NCBI RefSeq assembly: GCF_000308635.1
Contig: NZ_BAGD01000083.1
Span: forward strand, 1-33,632
Direction: 5' to 3'
DNA: 33,632 nucleotides
Source: Nocardia otitidiscaviarum NBRC 14405
GTDB taxonomy: Bacteria; Actinomycetota; Actinomycetes; Mycobacteriales; Mycobacteriaceae
The notes below the pieces were generated by a model, which was not told the DNA's origin, made no database searches, and saw only the letters and a list, made by a program, of their open reading frames with translations. Position numbers and translations under genes: made by a program. Position 1 is the first letter of the stretch, and every line of letters begins with the position of its first letter. Below are positions 1 through 8,317 of the stretch, in pieces.

Positions 1-3000
1 GTCCCGCCGCTCGCGAGCACCGTCGTCGTCCCGGCGCCGCTCCGGGGCACCGTCCTCCCCACGCCGCCGCTCCCGACCCGAGACCTCCGCCTCCCGACGC
101 TCCCGCCCCGAGGTACCGCCCCGCCGCCCCTCCCGCCGCGCGGCCTCCTGCTCCCGACGCTCCCGTCCGGACTGCTCACTCCCACGCCGATCACGCACAG
201 CGGCCTCCACCTCTCGATGCCCACGACGCTCCCCCACCCGCCCCGAGCCTTCATCCCCCAGCCCCTCGCCCCCGACAGCCACGGCCGCACGCACCTCGGA
301 ACCGGCCACGTCACCGACCGTCGCGCGCGCTTCGGAACGGGCTACATCAGCCACCATCTCGTGCGCCTCGGGACTCGAACCGCCGTCCACCGCCTGACGC
401 ACACCGGAGCCGGAAGCGCCAGCCACCGCCCCCTGTGCACCGGAGCCGGGGACATCAGCCACCGCCCCACGCGCACCGGTCTGGGACGCGTCGGCCGCAT
501 GCTCGGAATCGGAGGCGAATTCGCCCTGTCCACGCCGAATCATCCCGGACTCCCGGCACTCTCGGACGGAAACCTCCGCCCCACCCGCCGGCTCACCATC
601 GCGCGGTCGCCGAACGGCGCGTGTGTCCGCGCGGTCCGCGAGGTCCGCGCCAGATGAACTGAGCTCCTGCCCGTCATGACCACGGCGCACCGACTCCGCA
701 TCGTGGCGCTCGCGACCGGCAGATTCAGCATCAGCACGCTCACGATCGGCAGGCTCGGCATCACCGCGCTCACCACGGGCAGGCTCGGCATCACGACGTT
801 CGGGACCGGCAGGCTCGGCATCACGCGGGCGACCGGCACGTGCAGCATCACGGTGGCTGTCGTGTGCCCTCGGTTCCGGGGTAACCACGGCCTCACCGGA
901 TGTGCCACTCGCCGCCGGTTCCATATCGGGTACCGCAGCGTCACGCTCGTCAACGCCGGAGCCGGTTACCGCGGTGCCCCGCGCGGCCGCACCGTGCGCG
1001 TGCCCCGGATTCGCACCGCCCGCACTCTCGTCCGGTGCCGCAGTGGATGCCACCGCCGCGCCAGCCGAAGCCTCTGCGGCACCGGCGGATTCCGCGTCGG
1101 GAGTACACCGACGTTCCGACCGCACGACCTCCGCTTCCGATTGGGTCGCATTCGGTCGTGCGCCCGTGCCGCGCGCATGCGCCTCGCCGTGAGCTGCGAA
1201 ATTCGCTCCCGCACCGCCCGTCGCGAGTTCCGCGCGCCGACGGGGCTGTGCGTCGTCACCGCTGCGGGTGTCACGCGAGGCGCTCGCGGGGTTCGTGGTG
1301 TTGGCGGCGTTCACAGCGCTGGCAGTGTCCGCAGCGAAGGTGCGTTCGGTCCCGTCGCGGCCGCGCTCCCTACCGGGTGAGACCACTCCGCGTCGGGTCG
1401 GGCCGCCGGAGAGCGCCGCGCTGCCCGGTGTGGCTCCGGATGAGGGTGCCGCTCCCCCGTCGGTTTCCGACCACGGGCGCATATCGGATTCGCCGCCCGC
1501 AGCGGGTTCGTCGTCGTCCCACAGGGTCGGTGGGCTCAGCTTTCCACGCCGGGATGGGGCGGCGGTTGCGTCGGGGGCGCCGGCGGCGGGGTTCGACGCC
1601 GCTCGCGCGCTCTTCGCGGGCCGATGCGACGGTGCCGCCTCGGAGGTGTCCGCGCCACTCGGTGCCATCGGATCGGAGGCGGTGTGTTTGTGCACCGTTC
1701 CGGTGCTGTCGCCGCGCTTGCGGTCGGTGGCCGGGGTCGCCGGGGCATGGGCGCTGGCGCGATCCGCCATGCTGGGCGAATTCGGTTCGGCCGCACCGGA
1801 TTCAAGCTCATCGCGCGGCACTCGCGCCGTATTGCCGGAAGCGCTCCGCTCTCGCCGGGAAGCCGGAGCCGCCGCGACCCGTCGCCCCACGGTGCCGGCG
1901 GCGGCTTCCGCCTCGGCATCATGGCTGTGCTCGGCCGCCCCGACGTCCGCGCCGCGCTCGTGCTCGTGCTCACCCGGGAGCCGATCCACCGATGCGTGCC
2001 TGTCCGTACCCGCCGCCGCGTGGAGGTCCGCTGATTCCGTTGCCGCGCGGACATGTTCACCGGCCGCGACGTGTCGCTCGGGCCCGTCCGCCGCGTCCGT
2101 CGCGGCCGGAACGTCGCCGATGGTGTGCCCCCGTTTGCCCGGGCGCGCCTGCCCGGGGCCGATGTCGGCCGTATTCCGGGTGTGCTCCCGCGTGGCCGGT
2201 CGGGTCGCATCACCGACTGCTGTCGCATCGGCGCCTGCGTGCCCGGGTCGGCCCGCGTGCGGCGGGCCGAATTCCTCGGCGGCCGTGCCGGACTCGCCCG
2301 TCTCGGGCGACGGATACAGGGCCGGGTCCTGCGGCTCGGACTTGCGGGCGGAACGCCTCGGCAACAGGGCGCGCCGAACGCGCGCCAGACGTGATTCGGG
2401 ATGTGTCGCGGATGTCTCGGCGGACGCCTCGGACGAATCACTCAGCGGCCGTGCCGGACTCGCCGCCGGCCGCGCGGGGGCCGCCATACCTCCCGGGTCC
2501 CCGGCGGCAGACGCCTCAGCACGGCCCGGTCGTCCAGCGGTCACGCCGCCACGCGCCGCAGCACGGTCACGCCGCGGGCGTGCCGCAACACCGTCACGCG
2601 CTACGCGTTCGGACCCGGCGTTCTCAGGCGCCACATGTGCCGAACCGGCGTTGTCCGACGCGACGCGCGCGGCCATCGCGTCATCACCTACCCCAGATCC
2701 GGCTGTCGCGGCATCGCGCGCCGCGCGTCCGAACACCGCATCACGCGCCCCACGTCCGGACACCGCAGCATCACGGGCCGAACGCGCGGACGTCGGGTCG
2801 GTCCGCGGCGAGGGGGGCTTCGCGCGGTCACGCCTTCCCTCCCCGGCCATCGCAGCGTCGCGCGCACCCGTATCGTCGCGCGCTCCGCGCGAAGGGGCCG
2901 AGCCGTCTCGTGGGGAGCGCTCCGGTGGGGCGGCGTCACGGGCCGTCCTTCCGCGCTTCGCGGGGCCAGCGTCTCGCGGGGCACGTGCCACTTCGCGCGG

Positions 3001-3594
3001 ACCTGGCCTCGCATCGCGCGGAGCGGACACCGCATCGGGCGCAGCCGACCGCACGTCAGGCCCAGCCGACCCCGCCTCACGCGCAGCCGACCTCGTAGTG
3101 CGAGTGGGAGCGGCGGCGGGTTCGGTTCGGCCGTTGGGGTCGGCGGGACCACGCACGGGGCGGCCGGAATCAGGGGTGCGGCGTTCTCGGGACTTCGGTG
3201 TGGCGAGGTCCGAGGTGGCTGGGTTCGAAGTGGCTGGGTTCGAAGTGGCTGGGTTCGAAGTGGCTGGGGCGCTGACGGATTCGCGGCGGGCCGGGTCGCG
3301 GGGGACGGCGCGGGCGCCCGCGGCGGCTTCGCGGGCGCGTTCGCGTTCCAGGGCCTCGGGGTCGGCGGGGGGCTCGCGGCGGAGCAGGCGGCGGTCGGGC
3401 AGGGTGCCGCGGCGGGGGCGTTCGTGGTCGCGGCGGCGGGGCTGGCCCTGGCGGAGGTCGGCGGGTTCCGACGGCGCGCGGTCCCGGGGCGTCTCCGCGG
3501 GTTCCACGGGGAGGCTGGGGATGTCGCGGCGACCGCCGCGCCGGGTGGGCGCGGCATCGCGTTCGCGGACGGGTGGTTCGACGTCACGGGCCAT
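1..3594 (-). CDS. Very long repeat-rich, probably disordered protein of the secretion operon (partial, runs off the left edge)
   Basis: The frame starting at ATG 3594 has no stop codon to base 1, giving at least 1198 residues; I checked every in-frame triplet. The frame is bounded upstream by the TAA of the SCO6880-family gene at 3603-3601, two codons before the ATG, and a GGGG ribosome-binding stretch overlaps that stop. Composition is dominated by Ala, Arg, Gly, Asp, Glu, Ser and Pro, with almost no aromatic residues, so intrinsic disorder is likely. In-frame repeats: TSNPA (15 bp, residues about 112-126), a 10-residue AGxERxDAEP unit (residues about 919-968) and a 12-residue GARxAVADVxGS unit (residues about 1040-1099). 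An ARDA-like motif recurs between residues about 160 and 290. The last visible part is Arg/Glu-rich. In related loci the gene after SCO6880 often encodes a VirB4-like ATPase, so an ATPase domain may lie beyond the edge; none is visible here. Function unknown. Confidence 0.75.
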   Translation of the reverse strand, partial: MARDVEPPVRERDAAPTRRGGRRDIPSLPVEPAETPRDRAPSEPADLRQGQPRRRDHERPRRGTLPDRRLLRREPPADPEALERERAREAAAGARAVPRDPARRESVSAPATSNPATSNPATSNPATSDLATPKSRERRTPDSGRPVRGPADPNGRTEPAAAPTRTTRSAAREAGSAGPDVRSAAPDAVSAPRDARPGPREVARAPRDAGPAKRGRTARDAAPPERSPRDGSAPSRGARDDTGARDAAMAGEGRRDRAKPPSPRTDPTSARSARDAAVSGRGARDAVFGRAARDAATAGSGVGDDAMAARVASDNAGSAHVAPENAGSERVARDGVAARPRRDRAAARGGVTAGRPGRAEASAAGDPGGMAAPARPAASPARPLSDSSEASAETSATHPESRLARVRRALLPRRSARKSEPQDPALYPSPETGESGTAAEEFGPPHAGRPGHAGADATAVGDATRPATREHTRNTADIGPGQARPGKRGHTIGDVPAATDAADGPERHVAAGEHVRAATESADLHAAAGTDRHASVDRLPGEHEHERGADVGAAEHSHDAEAEAAAGTVGRRVAAAPASRRERSASGNTARVPRDELESGAAEPNSPSMADRASAHAPATPATDRKRGDSTGTVHKHTASDPMAPSGADTSEAAPSHRPAKSARAASNPAAGAPDATAAPSRRGKLSPPTLWDDDEPAAGGESDMRPWSETDGGAAPSSGATPGSAALSGGPTRRGVVSPGRERGRDGTERTFAADTASAVNAANTTNPASASRDTRSGDDAQPRRRAELATGGAGANFAAHGEAHARGTGARPNATQSEAEVVRSERRCTPDAESAGAAEASAGAAVASTAAPDESAGGANPGHAHGAAARGTAVTGSGVDERDAAVPDMEPAASGTSGEAVVTPEPRAHDSHRDAARAGRPRDAEPAGPERRDAEPARGERGDAEPADRERADAESAGRERHDAESVRRGHDGQELSSSGADLADRADTRAVRRPRDGEPAGGAEVSVRECRESGMIRRGQGEFASDSEHAADASQTGARGAVADVPGSGAQGAVAGASGSGVRQAVDGGSSPEAHEMVADVARSEARATVGDVAGSEVRAAVAVGGEGLGDEGSGRVGERRGHREVEAAVRDRRGSEQSGRERREQEAARREGRRGGTSGRERREAEVSGRERRRGEDGAPERRRDDDGARERRD
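298..477 (-). repeat. 36-bp degenerate tandem repeat, five units, coding
   Basis: Units lie at 298-333, 334-369, 370-405, 406-441 and 442-477, with a decayed sixth at 262-297. Each encodes 12 residues on the minus strand, consensus G/E-A-R-x-A-V-A-D-V-x-G-S. The peptide pattern is better kept than the DNA, which suggests selection on the protein. Confidence 0.85.
691..840 (-). repeat. 30-bp tandem repeat, five units, coding
   Basis: Units lie at 691-720, 721-750, 751-780, 781-810 and 811-840. Each encodes a 10-residue block on the minus strand with consensus A-G-x-E-R-x-D-A-E-P/S. The copies at 751-840 share the plus-strand core AGGCTCGGCATCAC. Confidence 0.9.
3217..3261 (-). repeat. 15-bp perfect tandem repeat (3 copies plus a partial fourth)
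   Basis: The plus-strand unit GGCTGGGTTCGAAGT occurs at 3217-3231, 3232-3246 and 3247-3261, followed by a partial copy. On the coding (minus) strand it encodes TSNPA repeated in frame inside the long repeat-rich protein. Perfect identity suggests recent slippage or expansion. Confidence 0.95.
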
Positions 3595-3600
3595 GGTGGA

Positions 3601-5091
3601 TTACCCCACAAGCGCTTTCGGGATGGTGGCGTGCTCCGGCAGGATGACGCCGCAGCCGAGCGAGGCCGCGAACGCGGCCGCCTGGTAGCGGTAGCAGCGC
3701 CGGATCTTCAGTCGGGCCTGGGTGGACAGGTCGCGGGTGATGGCCTCGATCCGCGGCAGGTCACCGCGCAGCGGCTCGGTGATGGTGACCAGCGCGCCGA
3801 ATCGGGTGACACCGTGTCCGCGCGCCTGCTCCTCGCGCGCCTGCTGCGTCGCGCCGACCCGCAGCGTGGCCGCCGCCGACACCACGCCGCGCTCACTCTG
3901 CTGCGCGACCAGCGCGTTCTTGTAGTCGTCGTCCACGATCTGGGCGGCGTCACCGGCGGAGTGCGGCCGGTACACGATGGCGATGCGCTTGCGCGGCACC
4001 TCGGGATTCGGTGCGAGCAGCCGTTGCAGCACCCGCTCGTCCACCGCACCCTCGGGCGCGGTGTCCATCTCCCAGGTGACCGACCGGCCGCCGTCGTGGA
4101 TGAAGTGATCCCAGCGCTCCTCGTGCGACACCGGCCCGGCATCGGCCCAGTCCAGCCCGTGCCCACCGGGTTCGCCCGCCGCCACCTCCAGATCCGCCTG
4201 CGCGGCCGGATCGTAGCTGCGCCGGATGAAGGAGATCACCTCGTCGGCCGACATGGGTTGCGCGCGCACCCCGGCCTCGGCCAGCGCCGCGCAGATGCCG
4301 GGCAGGCGGCGGCCGATCTCGACGGCTTCCTCCGCGGGATTCTTGCGCCGCTCCGCCGTGGTGGCCTTGAACGTGATGGCCACGCGCGGCAGCAGCTGCA
4401 CCCGCTCCTGCGGCAGTTCGGTGGCCAACTCGTACATCACCTGCTGCGCCAGATCGGGCGCTTCGGGCCGGGTGATGGCGGAAACCTCGGTGAGCAAACG
4501 GTTTCCGGTCTCGGGGACGGTGTCGATGACGGGCACCACCGCGACGATGTCGGAGGTCTGCCCCAGTGAGGCCAGGAAGGTGCCCCACGCCGACACCCAG
4601 CGGTCGATGACCGGCTGGTCGACCGCCTCGTGCCCCTGCGGCCAGGCGCGCAACACCACCGTGTACTGCCCGAATTGCGGTAGGTGGATCATGCCGAAGC
4701 TGTAGCCGCCCGCGTCGATGCCCTCGTAGAGCCGCGACGGGGCCATCAGGCCCGGCAGGCGGGTGACGCCGCCCGGAATCCGGGAGAACCGGCCGCCGCG
4801 GTACACATGCTCACCCTTGCTGCGGCCACGCAACCAATGGAACATCATCAATCCGTTCTCGTATCCGGAGCGGCCCCCCGTCCGCCAGACCAGTGGAACC
4901 ATCACGACCAGACCGAATCCCGCCACCACGAACGCGGGTTTCGGCCCGGCGACGAGCGCGGTCAGCAGCGCGGTGATGACGACGGCGAAGCCGACCACGG
5001 TCTCGCCCCAGCGCAGGCCGAACAGGCCCGCGCTGCGCGGCTTCTGCCACAGCCCGTAGGCGCGGCGCTCGTAGCTCTCGGTGGTGGTCAT
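3601..5091 (-). CDS. SCO6880-family type IV secretion/conjugation membrane protein (VirB3/VirB4-N-like)
   Basis: A 496-residue protein recognisable as the SCO6880 family, found in actinobacterial conjugation-like loci. Near the N-terminus are two adjacent hydrophobic segments (residues about 29-49 and 52-69), giving a PrgI/VirB3-like membrane anchor. A long soluble region follows that I read as resembling the N-terminal domain of VirB4-type proteins. No Walker A P-loop is visible, so it is unlikely to hydrolyse ATP itself. The ATG overlaps the stop of the TrbL-like gene by four bases (ATGA, 5088-5091), and the long repeat-rich gene begins six bases after its stop. These overlaps place it firmly in one operon. 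The family assignment rests on recalled sequence pattern; the VirB3/VirB4 reading is inference. Confidence 0.85.
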   Translation of the reverse strand: MTTTESYERRAYGLWQKPRSAGLFGLRWGETVVGFAVVITALLTALVAGPKPAFVVAGFGLVVMVPLVWRTGGRSGYENGLMMFHWLRGRSKGEHVYRGGRFSRIPGGVTRLPGLMAPSRLYEGIDAGGYSFGMIHLPQFGQYTVVLRAWPQGHEAVDQPVIDRWVSAWGTFLASLGQTSDIVAVVPVIDTVPETGNRLLTEVSAITRPEAPDLAQQVMYELATELPQERVQLLPRVAITFKATTAERRKNPAEEAVEIGRRLPGICAALAEAGVRAQPMSADEVISFIRRSYDPAAQADLEVAAGEPGGHGLDWADAGPVSHEERWDHFIHDGGRSVTWEMDTAPEGAVDERVLQRLLAPNPEVPRKRIAIVYRPHSAGDAAQIVDDDYKNALVAQQSERGVVSAAATLRVGATQQAREEQARGHGVTRFGALVTITEPLRGDLPRIEAITRDLSTQARLKIRRCYRYQAAAFAASLGCGVILPEHATIPKALVG

Positions 5092-6557
5092 CGCGGAATG
5101 GTGCTCCTGCCGAGGTCGGGTGAACGGTTCGTCCAGCGGTCACCGGCCATATCGCCCATGGCGGTTTCGGCGCGGTTGGCTCCGGCGGTTGCGGATCGCA
5201 TGGACGCGACCCGGCCCGCCACTCGGGACGCACCGGACGGTACGCCTGCCTGCCCGCCGCCCTGGGGATTGCCCGCCGCGGCCCCGCCACCACCGCGCGG
5301 CGGCGGTGTCGGCCGCGGTCCGCCCCCGCCGCCTCCGGGTCGCGGTCCGCCGCCTCCGGTTCCGCCCGGCGGCTTGCCGCCACGGTTCACATATCCGGCG
5401 GTGCCGGGTGCGGCGGTGGACTTCACCGCCACCGCGCGGGACCCGACCGCGCCCAGGGCGGCGACGCCGACCAGGGTGCCGGTGGTGGCGGTCAGACCCG
5501 AACCGCCGCTGCCGACGATGGACACCGCCGGGGTCACCAGCCGCATGAGCACCGGCAGCACGAACGCGGCACTGCACAGCAGCACGATGGCGACCAGCAT
5601 GCGCTGCGCCTGGTCGGCGTCCGGCAGCCCCGCGGTGGTGGTGAGTTCGTCCACGTGCCCGGCGGTGGTGAAGGCGATCATGTAGACGATGGCCGCCACC
5701 GGTTTGTAGAGCATGAAGGCGATGATCCACGCGATCAGGCGCGGATACGCCTGTTTGCCGGTATTGGTCCCGGAGGAGGCCGCGGCCAGCGGCAGGACGC
5801 CCGCCGCCACCACGAGCAACCCCTGTCGCACGATGGCGAGCACGATCTGCGCGAGCGCCCCGAGCAGGCCGACGATGGCGATGATCAGCACCAGGCCCGG
5901 CGAGAACGCTTGCAGCTTGGCGGTTTTCACCATGAGTTCGGCGAGGTTCTGCGCGTTGCCGTCGGTGGCGTCGTTGATCACCCACTCGGAGAAGCGATCC
6001 GACGCCTGGGTGCCCGCGACGATCACCGCCCCCAGCATCCAGGAGCTGAAGATCACGCGAGCGAACATGCGGAAGGATTCGGCGGCCTCGCTCATGGCCG
6101 CCCCGCGTTTGGCTTCCGCGAGTCTGGCCCCGGAGATGATCACCGACACCATGAGTAGGAGTATCTGGGCCTGATAGGTGTAGTCGTTGATCTTCGTGAA
6201 CAGCGCCCCGGAGTCCGAGACCCGTTCGTTGGGCACCTTCATCCAGAAGGTCAACGCCAGGATCAACGCCTCGCCCAAACCGTTCATGAGCGAGTCCACC
6301 ACCTTGCCGAAGGTGGAGTCCCACGCCTTGTCCCGGACGGCCGCGGCGGCGTCGCCCGGGTGCGTGGCCACATTGCCGGCCTTGCACGCCGCCGACGCGG
6401 CATCACCGAGGGAGATGCCGGGGATACCGAGGCCGTCGAGGGAGTCGTGTAATTCGTTGCAGGCCTGGTCGAAACCGTACTGAGCGTGCGATACCGTCGG
6501 AGTCGCGATCATGACGGTGAACACGACCGCGAGGATCGTGACGATGCGCCTCAGCAT
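5088..6557 (-). CDS. TrbL/VirB6-like polytopic channel protein with signal peptide and Gly/Pro-rich tail
   Basis: A 489-residue protein with an N-terminal signal sequence ending near SHA-Q at residue 25. A short exported region with Cys residues follows, then several strongly hydrophobic segments in the middle of the protein, and a Gly/Pro-rich tail from about residue 395. This layout is typical of TrbL/VirB6-type inner-membrane channel components of type IV secretion systems. I chose ATG 6557 because AGGAG (6573-6569) is about 11 bases upstream. An in-frame GTG at 6566 lies directly against that ribosome-binding site and is a poorer start. The stop overlaps the start of the SCO6880-family gene. 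The channel role is inferred from topology and neighbours. Confidence 0.8.
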   Translation of the reverse strand: MLRRIVTILAVVFTVMIATPTVSHAQYGFDQACNELHDSLDGLGIPGISLGDAASAACKAGNVATHPGDAAAAVRDKAWDSTFGKVVDSLMNGLGEALILALTFWMKVPNERVSDSGALFTKINDYTYQAQILLLMVSVIISGARLAEAKRGAAMSEAAESFRMFARVIFSSWMLGAVIVAGTQASDRFSEWVINDATDGNAQNLAELMVKTAKLQAFSPGLVLIIAIVGLLGALAQIVLAIVRQGLLVVAAGVLPLAAASSGTNTGKQAYPRLIAWIIAFMLYKPVAAIVYMIAFTTAGHVDELTTTAGLPDADQAQRMLVAIVLLCSAAFVLPVLMRLVTPAVSIVGSGGSGLTATTGTLVGVAALGAVGSRAVAVKSTAAPGTAGYVNRGGKPPGGTGGGGPRPGGGGGGPRPTPPPRGGGGAAAGNPQGGGQAGVPSGASRVAGRVASMRSATAGANRAETAMGDMAGDRWTNRSPDLGRSTIPR

Positions 6558-6591
6558 GTGATCCACCTCTCCTGATCTGCTGCCAGGTCAT

Positions 6592-7422
6592 TCACCATTT
6601 CGTCCACCCCGCAAGCGAATCCACGTATTCGGTCTGCGAGCCGCGCGCCGTCGCCGGTTTGAGCCGCCAGTCCCCCGCGTCCCACACCATGATCAGACGT
6701 ACCGCCGCCCACAGCTGTCTGCCGTCCACCACGGGACCGCGCGCCGCCAGCCGCACGATCGCCATGTCGTCGGCGTAGTTCTCCACCTGGAAGGCATCCG
6801 GCGCCACCAGGTAGCGGGTCACCTTCTCCGGCTGCTGTTTCGGCAGCCGTTCGTCGGCCAGCGCCTGGTCGTAGGCGGCGACCTGCTGGGCCGACACCCG
6901 TACCTGGCGCACGTACAGGGTGCGGTCGGCGGGGCGAGCGTTGAGCCGATAGGTGATCTGCGCCGCCGCCAGCACCGCACCCTGCGGTGTGTGCGAATAC
7001 CCCACGGCCAGACCGTCTTCCAGGCGGGTCGGGCCGTCGGAAGTGGAGAAGGGCACCGACGCCCCGAATACCCGCTGCCAGCCACCGGGCCCGGTGGTGC
7101 CGCGCGGCGCGGCGGTCAGCCAGTCCGGATCGGCGGGCTCCCGCCGGGCGGAGGTGTCCTGCGTCAGCGGTTGCCCCGCCGGATTGTTCGGCACGTCCAC
7201 GCGCCGTCCGAAGATGTCGACCTCCGGCTGGGCGAATCCGGTGGCCCCGGTGTCGCCCGCCACGGCCGGGGGCGCGTCGCCCGTCGCCGCGGGTTCGCCG
7301 GGGTCGTCGTCGCGGCCCACCCACATGACCACGCCCGCGATCAGGATCAGGGCGAGCAGGGCAGCGGACGCGATGACACCGAACGAGACGCCGCCGCGCT
7401 CGGACGGCTCCTTCTCGCTCAT
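6592..7422 (-). CDS. Membrane-anchored extracytoplasmic secretion-locus protein (VirB8-like role suspected)
   Basis: A 276-residue protein with a short charged cytoplasmic N-terminus, one transmembrane helix (residues about 14-35), an acidic/Pro linker and a soluble extracytoplasmic domain from about residue 115. The domain has the pattern WQ-x3-G-x-S-x-P, then GP, a Gly/Ala/His block, and ends with a DWRL motif. This type II, single-helix layout is like VirB8/TcpC-type scaffold proteins; it may belong to a DUF found in Streptomyces conjugation loci. GGAGG lies seven bases before the ATG. The start overlaps the stop of the upstream lipoprotein gene (ATGA). The lipoprotein shows the same motif order, so the two look like tandem paralogues. 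Exact family not certain. Confidence 0.8.
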   Translation of the reverse strand: MSEKEPSERGGVSFGVIASAALLALILIAGVVMWVGRDDDPGEPAATGDAPPAVAGDTGATGFAQPEVDIFGRRVDVPNNPAGQPLTQDTSARREPADPDWLTAAPRGTTGPGGWQRVFGASVPFSTSDGPTRLEDGLAVGYSHTPQGAVLAAAQITYRLNARPADRTLYVRQVRVSAQQVAAYDQALADERLPKQQPEKVTRYLVAPDAFQVENYADDMAIVRLAARGPVVDGRQLWAAVRLIMVWDAGDWRLKPATARGSQTEYVDSLAGWTKW

Positions 7423-8030
7423 TTCGGTGCCTCCACGGTCACTATGTCGGTGGGCAATTCATCGATGGCCTCGACCGTCGGGGCGGTCGAGTCGGGCTCT
7501 GGCAGCCGCAGCCGCCAATCGTCTCGGAACCATTCCACGGTGGTGTGGTTCACCGCCCGGGAGCTGTCGGCGTATTCGGTGTAGACATCGACGGTGGATC
7601 TGTCCTCGGTGTAGCCGGTGATGCGGAAGCCGAGCAGCCGCGGCGCGTACTCCGGTGCGGCGGGCCCGGCGATGGACAGTTGTGTTCTGGTGACCGCCCA
7701 GCCGTCCCGGGCCGGGCCGGGTACCGCCGCGGCGTCGAGCACGGTCGGCCACTGTGTGTCGGTGGCCACCAGCAGTCGGATGGTGTGGGTGATCGCCGCG
7801 ACGGCGGCACCGGCTCGGGATCGTTCGAAACCCGTTGCGGCGCCGCCGGAGTCGCTGCTCGGCCCCTGGTCGGTATGCGGCAGCGACACCCCCTGGTACA
7901 CCTGCCAGCGCACCCCGGAGGGCGCGGACGGGTCCGCCACCTCGCCGTCGCAGCCGGCGGTGGCCAGCACGGCGACGCCGAGGACGCCGACGGCACGGCG
8001 CAGGCGGGCGGGGGCGTGGGTGGGAGCCAT
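7419..8030 (-). CDS. Lipoprotein of the secretion locus, paralogous to its downstream neighbour
   Basis: A 203-residue protein starting at ATG 8030. The signal peptide is Arg-rich, then hydrophobic, ending in the lipobox ATAGC, so it is probably lipidated and held outside the membrane. The mature domain reads WQVYQG-x-S-x-P, then GP, then a Gly-Ala-Ala block followed by IRL, and ends with DDWRLRLP. The same order of motifs occurs in the 276-residue neighbour, which is anchored by a helix instead. The frame is open much further upstream, but that stretch overlaps two well-supported genes and is rejected. The ribosome-binding site is weak. The gap to the upstream stop is 17 bases. Confidence 0.75.
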   Translation of the reverse strand: MAPTHAPARLRRAVGVLGVAVLATAGCDGEVADPSAPSGVRWQVYQGVSLPHTDQGPSSDSGGAATGFERSRAGAAVAAITHTIRLLVATDTQWPTVLDAAAVPGPARDGWAVTRTQLSIAGPAAPEYAPRLLGFRITGYTEDRSTVDVYTEYADSSRAVNHTTVEWFRDDWRLRLPEPDSTAPTVEAIDELPTDIVTVEAPK

Positions 8031-8047
8031 CGGAATCCGTTGCGTCC

Positions 8048-8317
8048 CTAGGTCGGCAGCAACGCGAGGGCGATGCCGCTGGCCGAACTCGCCATGATGG
8101 CGCCGATCAGACTCATCACCACCCCGTGCGTCGCCTCGTTGGCGGCCATATCGCCGCGGAACGCGTACCACAGCTTGCCCGCGGACAGGATCATCCACGC
8201 CATGCAGAACAGCAGTACGCACCACAGCAGCCAGTCGATCAGCTGCATGATCGGCCGGATCACATCCGCCGGCATCTGCTTGTAGGCCAGCACGGTGACC
8301 ACCGCGGAGGCGGACAT
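8048..8317 (-). CDS. Small protein with two membrane helices (candidate pilin-like or pore subunit)
   Basis: An 89-residue protein with two hydrophobic segments: one centred on the WLLWCVLLFCMAW region and one in the C-terminal third, joined by a short charged turn with RGD-containing sequence. The ATG (8317) overlaps the TGA of the upstream gene by one base (TGATG), so translation is probably coupled. Small two-helix proteins in type IV secretion loci include VirB2/TrbC pilins, but I see no clear pilin signature. The next gene upstream has the same topology. Longer in-frame starts overlap that gene entirely and are unlikely. Confidence 0.7.
   Translation of the reverse strand: MSASAVVTVLAYKQMPADVIRPIMQLIDWLLWCVLLFCMAWMILSAGKLWYAFRGDMAANEATHGVVMSLIGAIMASSASGIALALLPT

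Noticed and set aside
900..3098. Plus-strand open frame of 732 codons
   Set aside because: Arg/Pro-rich shadow of the long minus-strand gene, with no ribosome-binding site or recognisable motif.
1268..3688. Plus-strand open frame of 806 codons
   Set aside because: Antisense to the repeat-rich gene and running into the SCO6880-family gene; low-complexity Ala/Arg/Ser product.
2401..4569. Plus-strand open frame of 722 codons
   Set aside because: Extends across the well-supported SCO6880-family gene on the other strand.
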